Shown one piece after another: positions 1-8,290 of a stretch of DNA of 64,000 nucleotides (position 1 is the stretch's first letter; each line of letters starts with the position of its first letter). The notes beneath the pieces were generated by a model. The model was not told the origin of the DNA and ran no database searches. It worked only from the letters and a program-made list of their open reading frames with translations. Source of the DNA: Paraburkholderia sp. BL25I1N1 (GTDB lineage: Bacteria; Pseudomonadota; Gammaproteobacteria; Burkholderiales; Burkholderiaceae); assembly GCF_003002025.1 (NCBI RefSeq), contig NZ_PVZB01000012.1:1-64000 (forward strand), read 5' to 3'. The translations under genes were made by a program, and so were the position numbers.

Positions 1-460
1 ATCTCTGCACCAACCTCCTGGTCCGGGACATTCGCTATACGCGCGATCTGCAACACGGGCTGAGCTGGGACATTTATGCAGGCGAAACCGATCAGACTGC
101 ATGTCACCAGCCTTAACACCCTCCCCGGGAGCATTGCAGCTCGCCGAAGCGCCGGACACCTGGTCGTAAGCATGTCAGATTCCCGGAAAATGCCCAAGAG
201 TCTAGCGTTAATGCCGCTCACTGTTGGCGGACGTCGGGCGAAAGATGGCCTCGTACGCGGACTGTTCGTTCTGCGCTGCTGGAACTACGTCCTCGGGAGA
301 TGGATGCAACTCTCAGATCTGATCTAGTAGCTTACCCGCGTCATACCGAAGAAAGTAGCGATCCGAGTGCCGCAATATTGTCGACGAACGGAGCGATGGC
401 GTCGAACGACCGGAAGTGGCGGTCCCGTGACATCCGAGTCAGATCCGCGATCTCTCGGTC
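1..460. other. No confident gene; short open frame at the edge
   Basis: An open frame enters from the left edge (positions 3 to 113, plus strand) and ends in TAA. Its first residues (NLLVRDI) faintly recall the start of a VOC-fold protein, but about 37 residues are too few to assign. The rest to 460 has only short overlapping frames without a ribosome binding site or recognisable product. It may be decayed sequence. Confidence 0.3.
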
Positions 461-772
461 TCAGCCGGGCTGAAGGTGCTGGCACTCCGTTTGGAACCAA
501 TAATCGACCAGGCGCTGCGCCGCTTGTAGATCATCCGGGTAATACGGATCATTAAACCAGGGTGACGGGTCGTAGCCCGCTTTCCTTAAGGCGGCGAGTT
601 CGCTTTGGTGCTGCGCCATCGTAGGGGGCGCGTTTGTCTTGAGTGCCGCCAGGTCGCGGCACTCGATCGGAGTGAGGTGCGGCCCGGCATACGGCATGCC
701 ACCAGCGACACAGCCGGCGAGCAAAATCACCAGGACGGGAAGTATTGACCGCGTTCCAGGCCGATTTCTCAT
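461..772 (-). CDS. Small lipoprotein, DUF4148-like
   Basis: This encodes about 103 residues. The N-terminus is basic, then hydrophobic, ending in a lipobox (LLAGC), so it is probably a lipid-anchored envelope protein. The C-terminal half carries a SELAALRKAGYDPS segment like the repeat of DUF4148 proteins common in Burkholderia, and it contains two further cysteines. The start at 772 was chosen over an upstream in-frame ATG at 808 because AAGGAG lies 8 bases before it. Its function is unknown. It stands alone on the minus strand. Confidence 0.6.
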   Translation of the reverse strand: MRNRPGTRSILPVLVILLAGCVAGGMPYAGPHLTPIECRDLAALKTNAPPTMAQHQSELAALRKAGYDPSPWFNDPYYPDDLQAAQRLVDYWFQTECQHLQPG

Positions 773-1038
773 AGTACGTCTCCTTTCCTGCGCCGCGTCG
801 TGAACCAACTCGTAGTGCCTTCTCGCCCAGTTTGCGCCCTTCGGCCCTATCGCGCTCCTTCGGTCGATTCACCGCAGGAGACGCAAGCATCGTTCCTCCC
901 GGCTATGGCGGAGGTTGGTCAGCGAGGCTGCGCCGCGAATAGGTTCGCCGGCTGCGTTCACAGGTAAAGCGGCCATCCGTCTTACCGGCAGTGGACCAGA
1001 AAGACCATGCGTCCGTATCACTGATTTTTGTATCCTCC

Positions 1039-1347
1039 TTACCGGGAAAAAGGAGTCCTTGCGGAGTCAGCAAGGCAGATTTCAGTCAAAAAGTCGATAA
1101 CTCCATGAATGGCATCCAGGCCCGCCGAATAATAGATGAAGGTCCCTTTCCGGTTACTGGATACAAGGTTCGCGCGCGACATGTCCTTTAGGTGGAAAGA
1201 CAGGCTGGACGGAACAATTCCTAACTGCGCAGAAATCTCTCCCGCCGGCAACCCACCAGGCCCCACTGCAGCGAGCAGCCGAAAGATAGCCAATCGCGAG
1301 CGGTGTGCTATCGCGCTCAAAGCAAGCAATCTGGCGTCTTCGTCCAT
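1039..1347 (-). CDS. ArsR-family transcriptional regulator
   Basis: This is a 102-residue winged-helix protein. Residues 10 to 80 show the ArsR layout: ALSAIAHRSRLAIFRLL, then a helix-turn-helix (AGEISAQLGIVPSSLSFHLKDM) and a beta wing (SSNRKGTFIYYSA). No cysteine pair typical of arsenite or heavy-metal sensing is evident; the only cysteine is near the C-terminus. It more likely belongs to the metal-independent branch often seen beside oxidoreductases. No clear target lies immediately upstream. Confidence 0.8.
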   Translation of the reverse strand: MDEDARLLALSAIAHRSRLAIFRLLAAVGPGGLPAGEISAQLGIVPSSLSFHLKDMSRANLVSSNRKGTFIYYSAGLDAIHGVIDFLTEICLADSARTPFSR

Positions 1348-1517
1348 TTCCGTAGCTCAGCCGTTGTCGAAGGTCGTTTGCTCTCGCAGACGCGCGCGGC
1401 GACAACGTGGGAACCGCGTGCGAATGCTGTTGCGCCCGCACGCGCTCCGGACCGACGCGCACGTCTGCGAGCGAATCAAGCGTTGCGGCGTGCGAGCGAA
1501 AACGCTCGTCGGTTTCC

Positions 1518-2285
1518 TCAGGCAATCCATCCACCATCGACCGTCAGACTCTCGCCGGTCGTGTAGCCTGCTTCGGGGCTCGCGAGATAAGCTACAGCCG
1601 CGGCGATTTCCACCGGTTTGCCGAAACGCCCCACGCTTGCGAGCTTTGTCATCGTTGCGTGGTCTTCTGTGCCGGGCTGCGGAGCCAGTTCTGTATCGAT
1701 CGGGCCGGGCTGGACGGCATTCACGGTTACGCCATATTTGCCGAGTTCGCGCGATAGCCCGCGAGTGAAGCCTCTGAGGGCGAACTTCGATGCGATGTAG
1801 AGCGTCACACCAGGCAGTGGCGCGGCTTCGCCAAAGGCCGAGCCCACGTTGATAATGCGTCCCCAGCCGGCCGCCACCATTCGCGCTGCCGCGTCTTTTG
1901 CCAGTTCGATCGGCGCACGAACATTCAAGTTGAAGTGCGTGTCGTATGACGTCTCCGAAGAATCAAGGAAGGGTCCATACTCCACCGTGCCAGCGTTGTT
2001 GACAAGAATGTCGAGCCGCCCCTCGAAGCGGCCACCGAACGCGCCGTTCAGCGCCTCAATGAGACTCTTGACGCCTTCTGGTTGCGACAGGTTGGCGCCG
2101 ACAGCTTCAGCCTCGCCGCCGGCATCGCGGATCTCCTTGACAACTGCGTCGGCCCGCGCCTGACTCGACGCATAGTGAACGATCACCGATGCGCCGTCCC
2201 GCGCAAGACGTGCCGCAATAGCTGCACCGATTCCACGCGAAGCGCCCGTAACAAGAGCAAGTTTGCCTTTCAGAGCCTGGGTCAT
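1518..2285 (-). CDS. SDR-family oxidoreductase (3-oxoacyl-ACP reductase-like)
   Basis: This is a 255-residue classical short-chain dehydrogenase. It has the dinucleotide-binding TGASRGIG motif near residue 12, NNAG near residue 90, the catalytic serine in NVGSAF, YIASK as the Tyr-Lys pair, and a C-terminal GYTTGESLTVDGG. The arginine-containing TGASRGIG and HYASSQA context suggest NADP preference. The start at 2285 has GAGGAAA just upstream; the longer frame to 2372 is disfavoured. It follows a LysR gene on the same strand, and a perfect inverted repeat lies in the 203-base gap between them. The substrate cannot be told. Confidence 0.85.
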   Translation of the reverse strand: MTQALKGKLALVTGASRGIGAAIAARLARDGASVIVHYASSQARADAVVKEIRDAGGEAEAVGANLSQPEGVKSLIEALNGAFGGRFEGRLDILVNNAGTVEYGPFLDSSETSYDTHFNLNVRAPIELAKDAAARMVAAGWGRIINVGSAFGEAAPLPGVTLYIASKFALRGFTRGLSRELGKYGVTVNAVQPGPIDTELAPQPGTEDHATMTKLASVGRFGKPVEIAAAVAYLASPEAGYTTGESLTVDGGWIA

Positions 2286-2424
2286 GTTTTCCTCAACAGA
2301 TAGGATTCGAAGCGGTCCTCCGGGCTGAACAGCCGGAAGGGACTGCCACATCGGAGCCAATGTTTCGTGCATTGGTTGATGCGTATCCTCCGCTCAGGTG
2401 GCGTCGCCCGGTAGTCGCGGGTGA

Positions 2425-2441
2425 GGAATAGCTCCTATTCC
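2425..2441. promoter_or_regulatory. Candidate LysR operator upstream of the SDR gene
   Basis: A perfect inverted repeat GGAATAG-CTC-CTATTCC lies 140 bases upstream of the SDR start at 2285 and just after the LysR gene. It contains a T-N11-A arrangement and is not GC-rich or followed by a T-run, so an operator is more likely than a terminator. That the adjacent LysR protein binds it is inference. Confidence 0.45.
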
Positions 2442-2488
2442 TACTGCGAAGAGGCAGCCCGGGGCATTGGCGCCCCGGTACGCAGCGG

Positions 2489-3400
2489 CTAGGCGGTGAG
2501 ATCCTCGCTGGAGCGCTCATTGAGAAGGTGCTCGACAAACATGACGAAGGCACGCGCCTTCATGGTCGCCATGCGGCCGGACGGAAATACTGCCCACAGG
2601 TCAATCGGCGGCAACATCCAGTCAGTCAGGACGGCCTGAACCGCGCCGTTCGAGAGTTCAGGAGCGAACATCCATTCCGAAGCGACAGCAAGGCCCATGT
2701 GAGCGAGTACCGCCGTGCGCATGCCTTCAGCTGCGTTCACGCTTATTCGGCCGGACAAGGTTACGTTTGAGTCGGAACCGTCACTCCGGCTGAACAACCA
2801 CGATTCACCGCCGCCTCGCACCGAGTAAACGACCGCCTGATGACGGCTAAGGTCGCCAGGCGTTTGCGGAAACCCCGCCTCCGCGAAATATGAGGGTGTG
2901 CCGACGACGACCCGCCGCCCGGTGGAGATGCGACGCGCCGTCATGTTCGAATCGTCCAGGGCACCCATACGTAACGCGACATCGACACCCTCTTCGAGCA
3001 AATCGACCGACCGATCGTCAAGTACGATATCAATGCTCAGATTGGGGTGTTGATCCAGGAAAGACTTTAATGCGGGCAAGACGTGTAGCCGGGCGAAGGT
3101 GACGGCTGCGCCAATGCGCAGTCGTCCGGACAAGCCATCCGACGAATCACGTACGGCCTGTTCTGCCCGCTCCGCCTCATCAATGGCCCTGAGTGCGTGA
3201 TCGTAGAACCGTTGACCGGCATCGGTCGGCGCCAGGCCACGTGTCGATCTCAATAGCAAACGGGCCCCCAGACGTTCCTCCAACTGTGCGACTGTCTTTG
3301 AGACGGCCGGTTGGCCCAGCTTTAACCGGCGTGCCGCGGCGGAAAATGAACCCGCATCGACAACAGTTATGAAAGTCTCCATCGCCACCATGCGGTCCAT
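2489..3400 (-). CDS. LysR-family transcriptional regulator
   Basis: This 303-residue protein has an N-terminal helix-turn-helix (residues 3 to 62, with AGSFSAAARRLKLGQPAVSKTVAQLEE) and a LysR effector-binding domain from about residue 90. The opening MDRMVAMETFITVVDAGSF is typical of the CrgA/DmlR-like branch, which often controls a nearby SDR or reductase. AGGAGG lies just before the ATG. It is encoded tandemly upstream of the SDR at 1518-2285, which is the likeliest target. Confidence 0.9.
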   Translation of the reverse strand: MDRMVAMETFITVVDAGSFSAAARRLKLGQPAVSKTVAQLEERLGARLLLRSTRGLAPTDAGQRFYDHALRAIDEAERAEQAVRDSSDGLSGRLRIGAAVTFARLHVLPALKSFLDQHPNLSIDIVLDDRSVDLLEEGVDVALRMGALDDSNMTARRISTGRRVVVGTPSYFAEAGFPQTPGDLSRHQAVVYSVRGGGESWLFSRSDGSDSNVTLSGRISVNAAEGMRTAVLAHMGLAVASEWMFAPELSNGAVQAVLTDWMLPPIDLWAVFPSGRMATMKARAFVMFVEHLLNERSSEDLTA

Positions 3401-3577
3401 GTGCAGCCTCCTGCCAGGTTGTCAGCGAAAGTGCGCAGTGTAGCGAAACGACGAGCCTCTTCGGACAATGCACGCGGTATCGCGCGCCGGCGGCCCGTAG
3501 CGCAATCAGATGCGGCGGACCACTTGTTGGCCCTTCCCGAATTGAAGCAATTAAGCTCCTTCGCAACCTCCGGATAA

Positions 3578-4549
3578 TCACCCTTCCCAATCTTTCGTCT
3601 CGACGAGGAATGCGTCCATCTCCTGCCAGAACTGATCCGACAAGCGTTCAGAAAGACGCGCGAACGATTCGTTGAATTCATCCGCGTTCTTTGCGCCGAA
3701 AACGATCGTGCTTACCGCTGAATGCCGCAACGGAAAAAGCAGGGCAGCGGTAGCCAGCGACACGTGATGGCGACGGCAAATGCGTTCGAGTCCTTCCGTC
3801 TGCAACAGGGCTAGCCGCGTCGCGGGCCGCATGTTGTAGAAGGCGTCGGGACGCGAACCGGTTGCGAGAATGCCCGAGTTGAATGGCGACGCCGCGATCC
3901 AGGCAATGCCTTTCTCGACGCAGTGATCCAGCAATGCGGTGCTGCGCGTGCGAAGCAACGAGTACTCTCCCGCCGGCATGACGACATCTACGTCGGCCAG
4001 TTCGGCGAAGTCCAGACAGGCCTGCCAGTCCATACTGGCGACGCCTATCGCGCCGACCACTTTTTCATCCTTCAGGCGCTGTAACGCGGGAAACGCACCT
4101 TCAACGGCCGCTTTGAGTTCCTCACGATACGCCGTCCGGGCAAAACCGGGATCCAGATCGTGAATAAAAACTGCATCGAGACGATCGACATTGAGTCGCG
4201 ACAGGCTGCGCTCGACCGATCGGAGCGTCGTATCGTATGTGTAGTCCAGGTAAAAGTCGCTACCGCCTGGCAAGGAGCTTGCGCCAGGCTGGCTCAAGTA
4301 CCTGCCGAGCTTGGTCGATACATACAACTCGTCTCGCGGAAACGCTGCCAGCGCAGCGCCAAGCCGTTGCTCGCTTTCGCCGCCAAGATAAGCTGCCGAG
4401 GTATCGAAATGTCGAACGCCGCTCGCCCATGCGGCGTGAATCATGTTGAAGAACGCCTGCTCGCCCGCGGCGTTTGCGAGGCTGCCGGCTCCGACTCCTA
4501 CCCGAGGAAACTGAACGATTCCATTCGGCTCCGAAATTCGTGCGTTCAT
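3578..4549 (-). CDS. Aldo/keto reductase, aldose dehydrogenase-like
   Basis: This 323-residue protein has an NAD(P)-dependent aldo/keto reductase barrel. GVRHFDTSAAYLGGESEQRLG near residue 45 holds the catalytic Asp-Tyr context, followed by VSTKLGR with the catalytic lysine. The opening (PRVGVGAGSL) and the YTYDTTLRSVERSLSRL segment resemble the D-threo-aldose (L-fucose) and pyridoxal dehydrogenase branch. The ATG at 4549 is preferred to the TTG at 4552. It is the last gene of the minus-strand run of catabolic locus A, 93 bases after the IclR gene, so it may oxidise an aldehyde or lactol intermediate there. The substrate is unknown. Confidence 0.8.
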   Translation of the reverse strand: MNARISEPNGIVQFPRVGVGAGSLANAAGEQAFFNMIHAAWASGVRHFDTSAAYLGGESEQRLGAALAAFPRDELYVSTKLGRYLSQPGASSLPGGSDFYLDYTYDTTLRSVERSLSRLNVDRLDAVFIHDLDPGFARTAYREELKAAVEGAFPALQRLKDEKVVGAIGVASMDWQACLDFAELADVDVVMPAGEYSLLRTRSTALLDHCVEKGIAWIAASPFNSGILATGSRPDAFYNMRPATRLALLQTEGLERICRRHHVSLATAALLFPLRHSAVSTIVFGAKNADEFNESFARLSERLSDQFWQEMDAFLVETKDWEG

Positions 4550-4642
4550 CAAATTCGATATCCTTCATCAATAGTTCAGAGAATCGCAATCGACTTAGTT
4601 GCGACCACAAAGACAAGGGCCGCGGAAAATGTGTCAATAGGC

Positions 4643-5434
4643 TTACCGGGTATGTTCGTTTGCGGCGATGTAATCGCGGCGCACGCGTTCCGCGGAGGCC
4701 TTGAGAACGGCGACGGCCCGCGCGCCGACACGTTCCGAATAACGCACCGACGGAATCGCGACGTTCAGCGAGCCGAGCGGAAAGCCCGACGATGACAACA
4801 CGGGCACGCCGACGCCAACGATGCCCGGTGTGTATTCGTCCATCGAATAGGCGACCCCGGTGTGTCGGATGGTTTCGATCTGTGCAAGCAGCGCCTTTTT
4901 TGATGTGATCGTCTTCGGCGTGATGGCTTGCATCTTTACGGTCTTGATGTACTCGCTACGCATCTGATCCGGAAGAAACGCGAGAATCACCTTTCCCCCG
5001 GACACTGCATACAGCGGTGCAAGATCGCCGAGTCGCAGATGGGATACCAACCGTTGCGGGCTGGTCACTGTCGCAACGACTTCCACCTGATCGCCCTTGA
5101 TCTGATTGAGCGCGCACGACTCCAGCGTCTGCTGGGTGATCTCCGCCAGCACCGGCTGCGCGCAGCTGACGAGCGAGCGGCTATGCGTGGATTGCTGCGA
5201 AAGCCGGATCAGCGCTTCGCCGAGGCGATAACCCTTGGTGACAGGGACGAATTCGACAAATCCACGAGCCGTAAGATTCTTGAGCAGCTTGGTCAGCGAA
5301 CTCTTCGGTATATCCAGCGCTTCCGCGATTTCCGTATGGGACATCTCGCGTCCCCATCTCGCGAGCAACTCGATCACGTCGAGCACGCGATCCGCCGATT
5401 TGACCACTGCATTCGATTCGTCTTCCAACAACAT
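4643..5434 (-). CDS. IclR-family transcriptional regulator
   Basis: This 263-residue protein has a winged helix at residues 13 to 75 (SHTEIAEALDIPKSSLTKLLKNL) and an IclR effector domain with the usual GVAYSMDEYTPGIVGVGVPV signature. GGAG lies just before the ATG. It sits inside the minus-strand run of locus A between the isomerase and the aldo/keto reductase. IclR proteins commonly control hydroxyquinol and protocatechuate pathways, so it is the likely regulator of this locus. An inverted repeat in the 36-base gap upstream suggests autoregulation. Confidence 0.9.
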   Translation of the reverse strand: MLLEDESNAVVKSADRVLDVIELLARWGREMSHTEIAEALDIPKSSLTKLLKNLTARGFVEFVPVTKGYRLGEALIRLSQQSTHSRSLVSCAQPVLAEITQQTLESCALNQIKGDQVEVVATVTSPQRLVSHLRLGDLAPLYAVSGGKVILAFLPDQMRSEYIKTVKMQAITPKTITSKKALLAQIETIRHTGVAYSMDEYTPGIVGVGVPVLSSSGFPLGSLNVAIPSVRYSERVGARAVAVLKASAERVRRDYIAANEHTR

Positions 5435-5451
5435 ATCCGGCTCCTGTTTAT

Positions 5452-5465
5452 GTATGGAAACATAC
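5452..5465. promoter_or_regulatory. Inverted repeat upstream of the IclR gene
   Basis: The perfect repeat GTATG-GAAA-CATAC lies 18 bases before the IclR start, in the gap between the isomerase stop and the IclR start. Its size and spacing suit an IclR operator. A related AT-rich palindrome precedes the first gene of the locus at 8910-8927. Binding is inferred. Confidence 0.35.
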
Positions 5466-5470
5466 TAGCA

Positions 5471-6280
5471 TCAGGACACCGGACCAGCGAGAAACGTCCG
5501 CATGCGTGCATGGATGCGTCTCGCCTGTTCTTCGAACGGCAGGCCACGTAGCGCGAGGGTCGGCGCCTCGACGGCGAGTGGAAGATCGGACCGCAGTCTC
5601 GACAGCAGTTCGCGCAGCGGCAATTCACCGTCGCCGGGCAGCAGCCGGGCCGTCCTCGCTTCTTGTCGCCGTGCTTCGAGGGACTGCGGTGCGGCGCTCG
5701 GTGCATCGCAAATCTGGATGTATTCGATCAGCGCCGGGTCGATTGCATCGATCTGCTCGCAGGTCGCGCCCGCACGGAAGTACTGCAACGCGTCAATGAG
5801 TATTCGCGCGTTCGGCTGTCCGCTGTCTCGCACGACCCCGAGCGCGTCGGCGGGCGTACCCACCGCGCAGTATGTGATCGCTTCGAGCCCGACCGAAAGG
5901 TCAAAGCCGTCGGCCGCTTCGCACAGGCGGCCGAAGTTGTCCCGCAGGCGAGCGCGTTCGGTGTCGTTGCCGACGCAGAGCACGTGCCGCGCACCGAGCA
6001 TACGACCCGCTTCGAGTGCGGGCAGTAGTGACGCGACATCCGTCTGCGGACTCAGCCAGATCGCCTCGATATCCAACAGCCTGACGCCGGTTGCGTCGAG
6101 TCGCGCGCGTAACTCGCGGATGAGTGCGGGATGGTTCGCGACATCCACGATGGCGTCGGCGGCGGGGGGCGCGACCAGCCGCAAGCCGCAAAACTCAAAT
6201 CCCGCAGCGGCGGCCGCATCGACGAGTTGCAGCGGATGCGCGTCAAGGATGGTCAGATGATGCAACGATAGTTCATGCAT
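5471..6280 (-). CDS. Sugar phosphate isomerase/epimerase-like TIM-barrel protein
   Basis: This 269-residue protein belongs to the AP-endonuclease-2 / xylose isomerase-like TIM-barrel family. It has the family features GARHVLCVGND, LEAIT (metal-site Glu), ILIDALQYFRAG (Asp), YIQICDAP and a late LAVEAP (Glu). This family includes metal-dependent isomerases, epimerases, hydroxypyruvate isomerase and 3-dehydroshikimate dehydratase. The start at 6280 was chosen because MHELSLHHLTILD matches a usual opening for the family. It lies 44 bases after the dioxygenase gene in locus A and may isomerise or dehydrate a ring precursor; this is inference. Confidence 0.75.
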   Translation of the reverse strand: MHELSLHHLTILDAHPLQLVDAAAAAGFEFCGLRLVAPPAADAIVDVANHPALIRELRARLDATGVRLLDIEAIWLSPQTDVASLLPALEAGRMLGARHVLCVGNDTERARLRDNFGRLCEAADGFDLSVGLEAITYCAVGTPADALGVVRDSGQPNARILIDALQYFRAGATCEQIDAIDPALIEYIQICDAPSAAPQSLEARRQEARTARLLPGDGELPLRELLSRLRSDLPLAVEAPTLALRGLPFEEQARRIHARMRTFLAGPVS

Positions 6281-6324
6281 GGGAACACGTCCGTAACATA
6301 AAAATGGCTCGTGGCGCACTGCGG

Positions 6325-7191
6325 TCAGTTCTGCGGCGGCAGCACGAAATCATAGGCAAGCAGGGCACTCGGAACCTCGACGAGATGACCGGCCGGGCTC
6401 AGACCCGGTGCGAGAGGTATCAGTGGTTCAATCAGTGCGTCCTTCACGCCGAACACGACGTCCGAGTCCAGGTAGATGTCGCCGCTCACGAACACATGCG
6501 TAACGAGTGTCTGGAAGCCGGGTGCACTGACACGGAAGTGCACATGAGCCGGGCGGTACGGATGCCGCCCCTGCGCATCGAGCATGCGGCCAACCGGGCC
6601 GTCGTTCGGAATCGGATAGGCCGCGGGTACGATCGAGCGATACCAGAATGCGCCTTGCGGATCGGTCAGGAAGCGCGCGCGCATGTGCAGGTTCTCCCTG
6701 CCCGCCGCCTTCTGCACATCATAGAAGCCGTGGCTGTCCGCGTGCCACGTCTCGATCAGTGAGCCCGCGATCGGCTCACCGTTCAGATCGCGTACGGTGC
6801 CCTCGACCAGCAGAGGGTCACCCGGCTCGCCATCGGCGATCGAAGCGCCTAGCGGCAGAATAGCCGCTTCTTCCACATAGAATGGACCGAGCACGGTAGT
6901 TTGCGTCGCGTCGCCCGGATAGCGATGATTAATCGCGTCCACCAGCATCGATACACCGAGCGTGTCGGAGAGCAGAATGAACTCCTGCCGGGTGTCGCTG
7001 CACATCTGCCCCGTCTGCGTGAGAAAGCGGATCGCGGCGGCCCATTCGTATTCGGTGGGCTCGATCTCCTTCACGAACGCATGCAGATGACGAACCAGCG
7101 CGTCGCTGATCTGGTGCACGCGTTCACTCCTGCTTCCCGCGAGACGCTCGATTACCGCAGCAGTGATGTTGTCTTCGTCGAAATTGCGCAT
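6325..7191 (-). CDS. Intradiol ring-cleavage dioxygenase (hydroxyquinol 1,2-dioxygenase type), copy A
   Basis: This 288-residue enzyme would cleave hydroxyquinol or a substituted catechol between adjacent hydroxyls to give maleylacetate or a muconate. The N-terminal helical dimerisation domain (residues 1 to 90, with RQEFILLSDTLGVSML) precedes the beta-sandwich. The non-haem Fe(III) ligands are visible as Tyr157 (GFYDVQ), Tyr192 (AYPIPNDGPVG), His216 and His218 (RPAHVHF). The start at 7191 has GAGG 8 bases upstream; the longer frame runs into the next gene. It lies 10 bases after the maleylacetate reductase stop, so the two are surely co-transcribed. A second homologue lies at 50615-51478. 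Confidence 0.88.
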   Translation of the reverse strand: MRNFDEDNITAAVIERLAGSRSERVHQISDALVRHLHAFVKEIEPTEYEWAAAIRFLTQTGQMCSDTRQEFILLSDTLGVSMLVDAINHRYPGDATQTTVLGPFYVEEAAILPLGASIADGEPGDPLLVEGTVRDLNGEPIAGSLIETWHADSHGFYDVQKAAGRENLHMRARFLTDPQGAFWYRSIVPAAYPIPNDGPVGRMLDAQGRHPYRPAHVHFRVSAPGFQTLVTHVFVSGDIYLDSDVVFGVKDALIEPLIPLAPGLSPAGHLVEVPSALLAYDFVLPPQN

Positions 7192-7201
7192 CGCGTGTTC
7201 C

Positions 7202-8290
7202 TCACAGCGAATCGGGTTGTGGTGCCGCGCCGCGCCATGCCCTTTCGAGCATTGCCCTGATCGAGTCATAGTCCGGCGTGCGCGGGTTCGCATAGGCCTG
7301 TTGCAGCACCAGATCGGCCGCGCGCCCGATGCCATCGTGCGGCATGCCAATCTCCGCAAGAGACTGGGGAACGTGCAGCCTTGCAGCGAGCGCGTGCAGC
7401 CCGGACCATGCGTCGTCGGCTTCAAGCGCGTGTGCGATGCGGCGCATTGCATGCGGCGCCGCGCCAGCCTGGTAGGCAACGACGTGCGCAAGCATGATCG
7501 CATGGGTGTCGGCATGCGGCAGATCGAAGGTGCCGCCCAGCACATGACAGACTTTGTGATGCAGCGCCATGCCGACGGAGCCGAGGCACGTTCCGCACAA
7601 CCACGCACCGTACTGGGCGCGGTTGCGCGCATCAAGACTGGCGGGATTGGCGAGAATCTCGGGCAGCGCAGCGGCGAGGGCCGCGATACCCTGTTCAGCC
7701 ATGATCGACGTGACCGGATTGGCGTCGACGGAATAGAGCGCTTCCACCGCGTGAGCCATCGCGTTCAGACCGCTGGTCGCCGACAAGCGCGCGGGCAGCG
7801 TCAGAGTGAGTTCCACATCGTAGATCACGGCCTCCGGCAGCACGTCGAGCGTACGACGCGTACGTTTCTCGCCGTCCTGCGTTTCGCCGATGATTGGTGT
7901 GACTTCAGAGCCGGCGTACGTAGTGGGCAGCGCGATTTGCGGCAGGCCGGTGCGCAGTGCAAGCGCTTTGGCGAGGCCTATCGCCGAACCACCGCCGACA
8001 GCAATCAGGGAGGCCACGCCGGTCTCCTGCACGAGCGCGAGTGCACGCGATGTCACGTTCCACGGCGTGTGCATCGCGGCCTCGGGAAAGATATGCGCCG
8101 GCGAACCGGTGAACAACGACGCGATGGCATCGGCCAAATCCTTCTGCTCCGGTGTGCAGACGATCAACGGATGCGCGCAGCCCAGTTGCCGGGCGACTTC
8201 AGGCGTTTCCCGACGCCTGCCCGCGCCGAACAGCACGCGCGCCGGCAGCGCCCGGTAATCGAAGCGCATCGGCGAGACGTCTTCCATCAT
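7202..8290 (-). CDS. Maleylacetate reductase, copy A
   Basis: This 362-residue protein is an iron-containing alcohol dehydrogenase-type enzyme that reduces maleylacetate to 3-oxoadipate with NAD(P)H. Visible motifs are AVGGGSAIGLAKALAL (nucleotide binding, near residue 95), PTTYAGSEVTPI, and the histidine cluster ALHHKVCHVLGGTFDLPHADTH near residue 240. The ATG at 8290 overlaps the stop of the upstream gene as ATGA, implying translational coupling; the next codon (8287) is also ATG. It precedes the intradiol dioxygenase in the same run. That pairing is characteristic of hydroxyquinol or chlorocatechol degradation. Confidence 0.88.
   Translation of the reverse strand: MMEDVSPMRFDYRALPARVLFGAGRRRETPEVARQLGCAHPLIVCTPEQKDLADAIASLFTGSPAHIFPEAAMHTPWNVTSRALALVQETGVASLIAVGGGSAIGLAKALALRTGLPQIALPTTYAGSEVTPIIGETQDGEKRTRRTLDVLPEAVIYDVELTLTLPARLSATSGLNAMAHAVEALYSVDANPVTSIMAEQGIAALAAALPEILANPASLDARNRAQYGAWLCGTCLGSVGMALHHKVCHVLGGTFDLPHADTHAIMLAHVVAYQAGAAPHAMRRIAHALEADDAWSGLHALAARLHVPQSLAEIGMPHDGIGRAADLVLQQAYANPRTPDYDSIRAMLERAWRGAAPQPDSL

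Noticed and set aside
552..890. 112-residue minus-strand frame overlapping the lipoprotein gene
   Set aside because: It is a shifted shadow of the DUF4148-like gene, with an arginine-rich composition and no motif.
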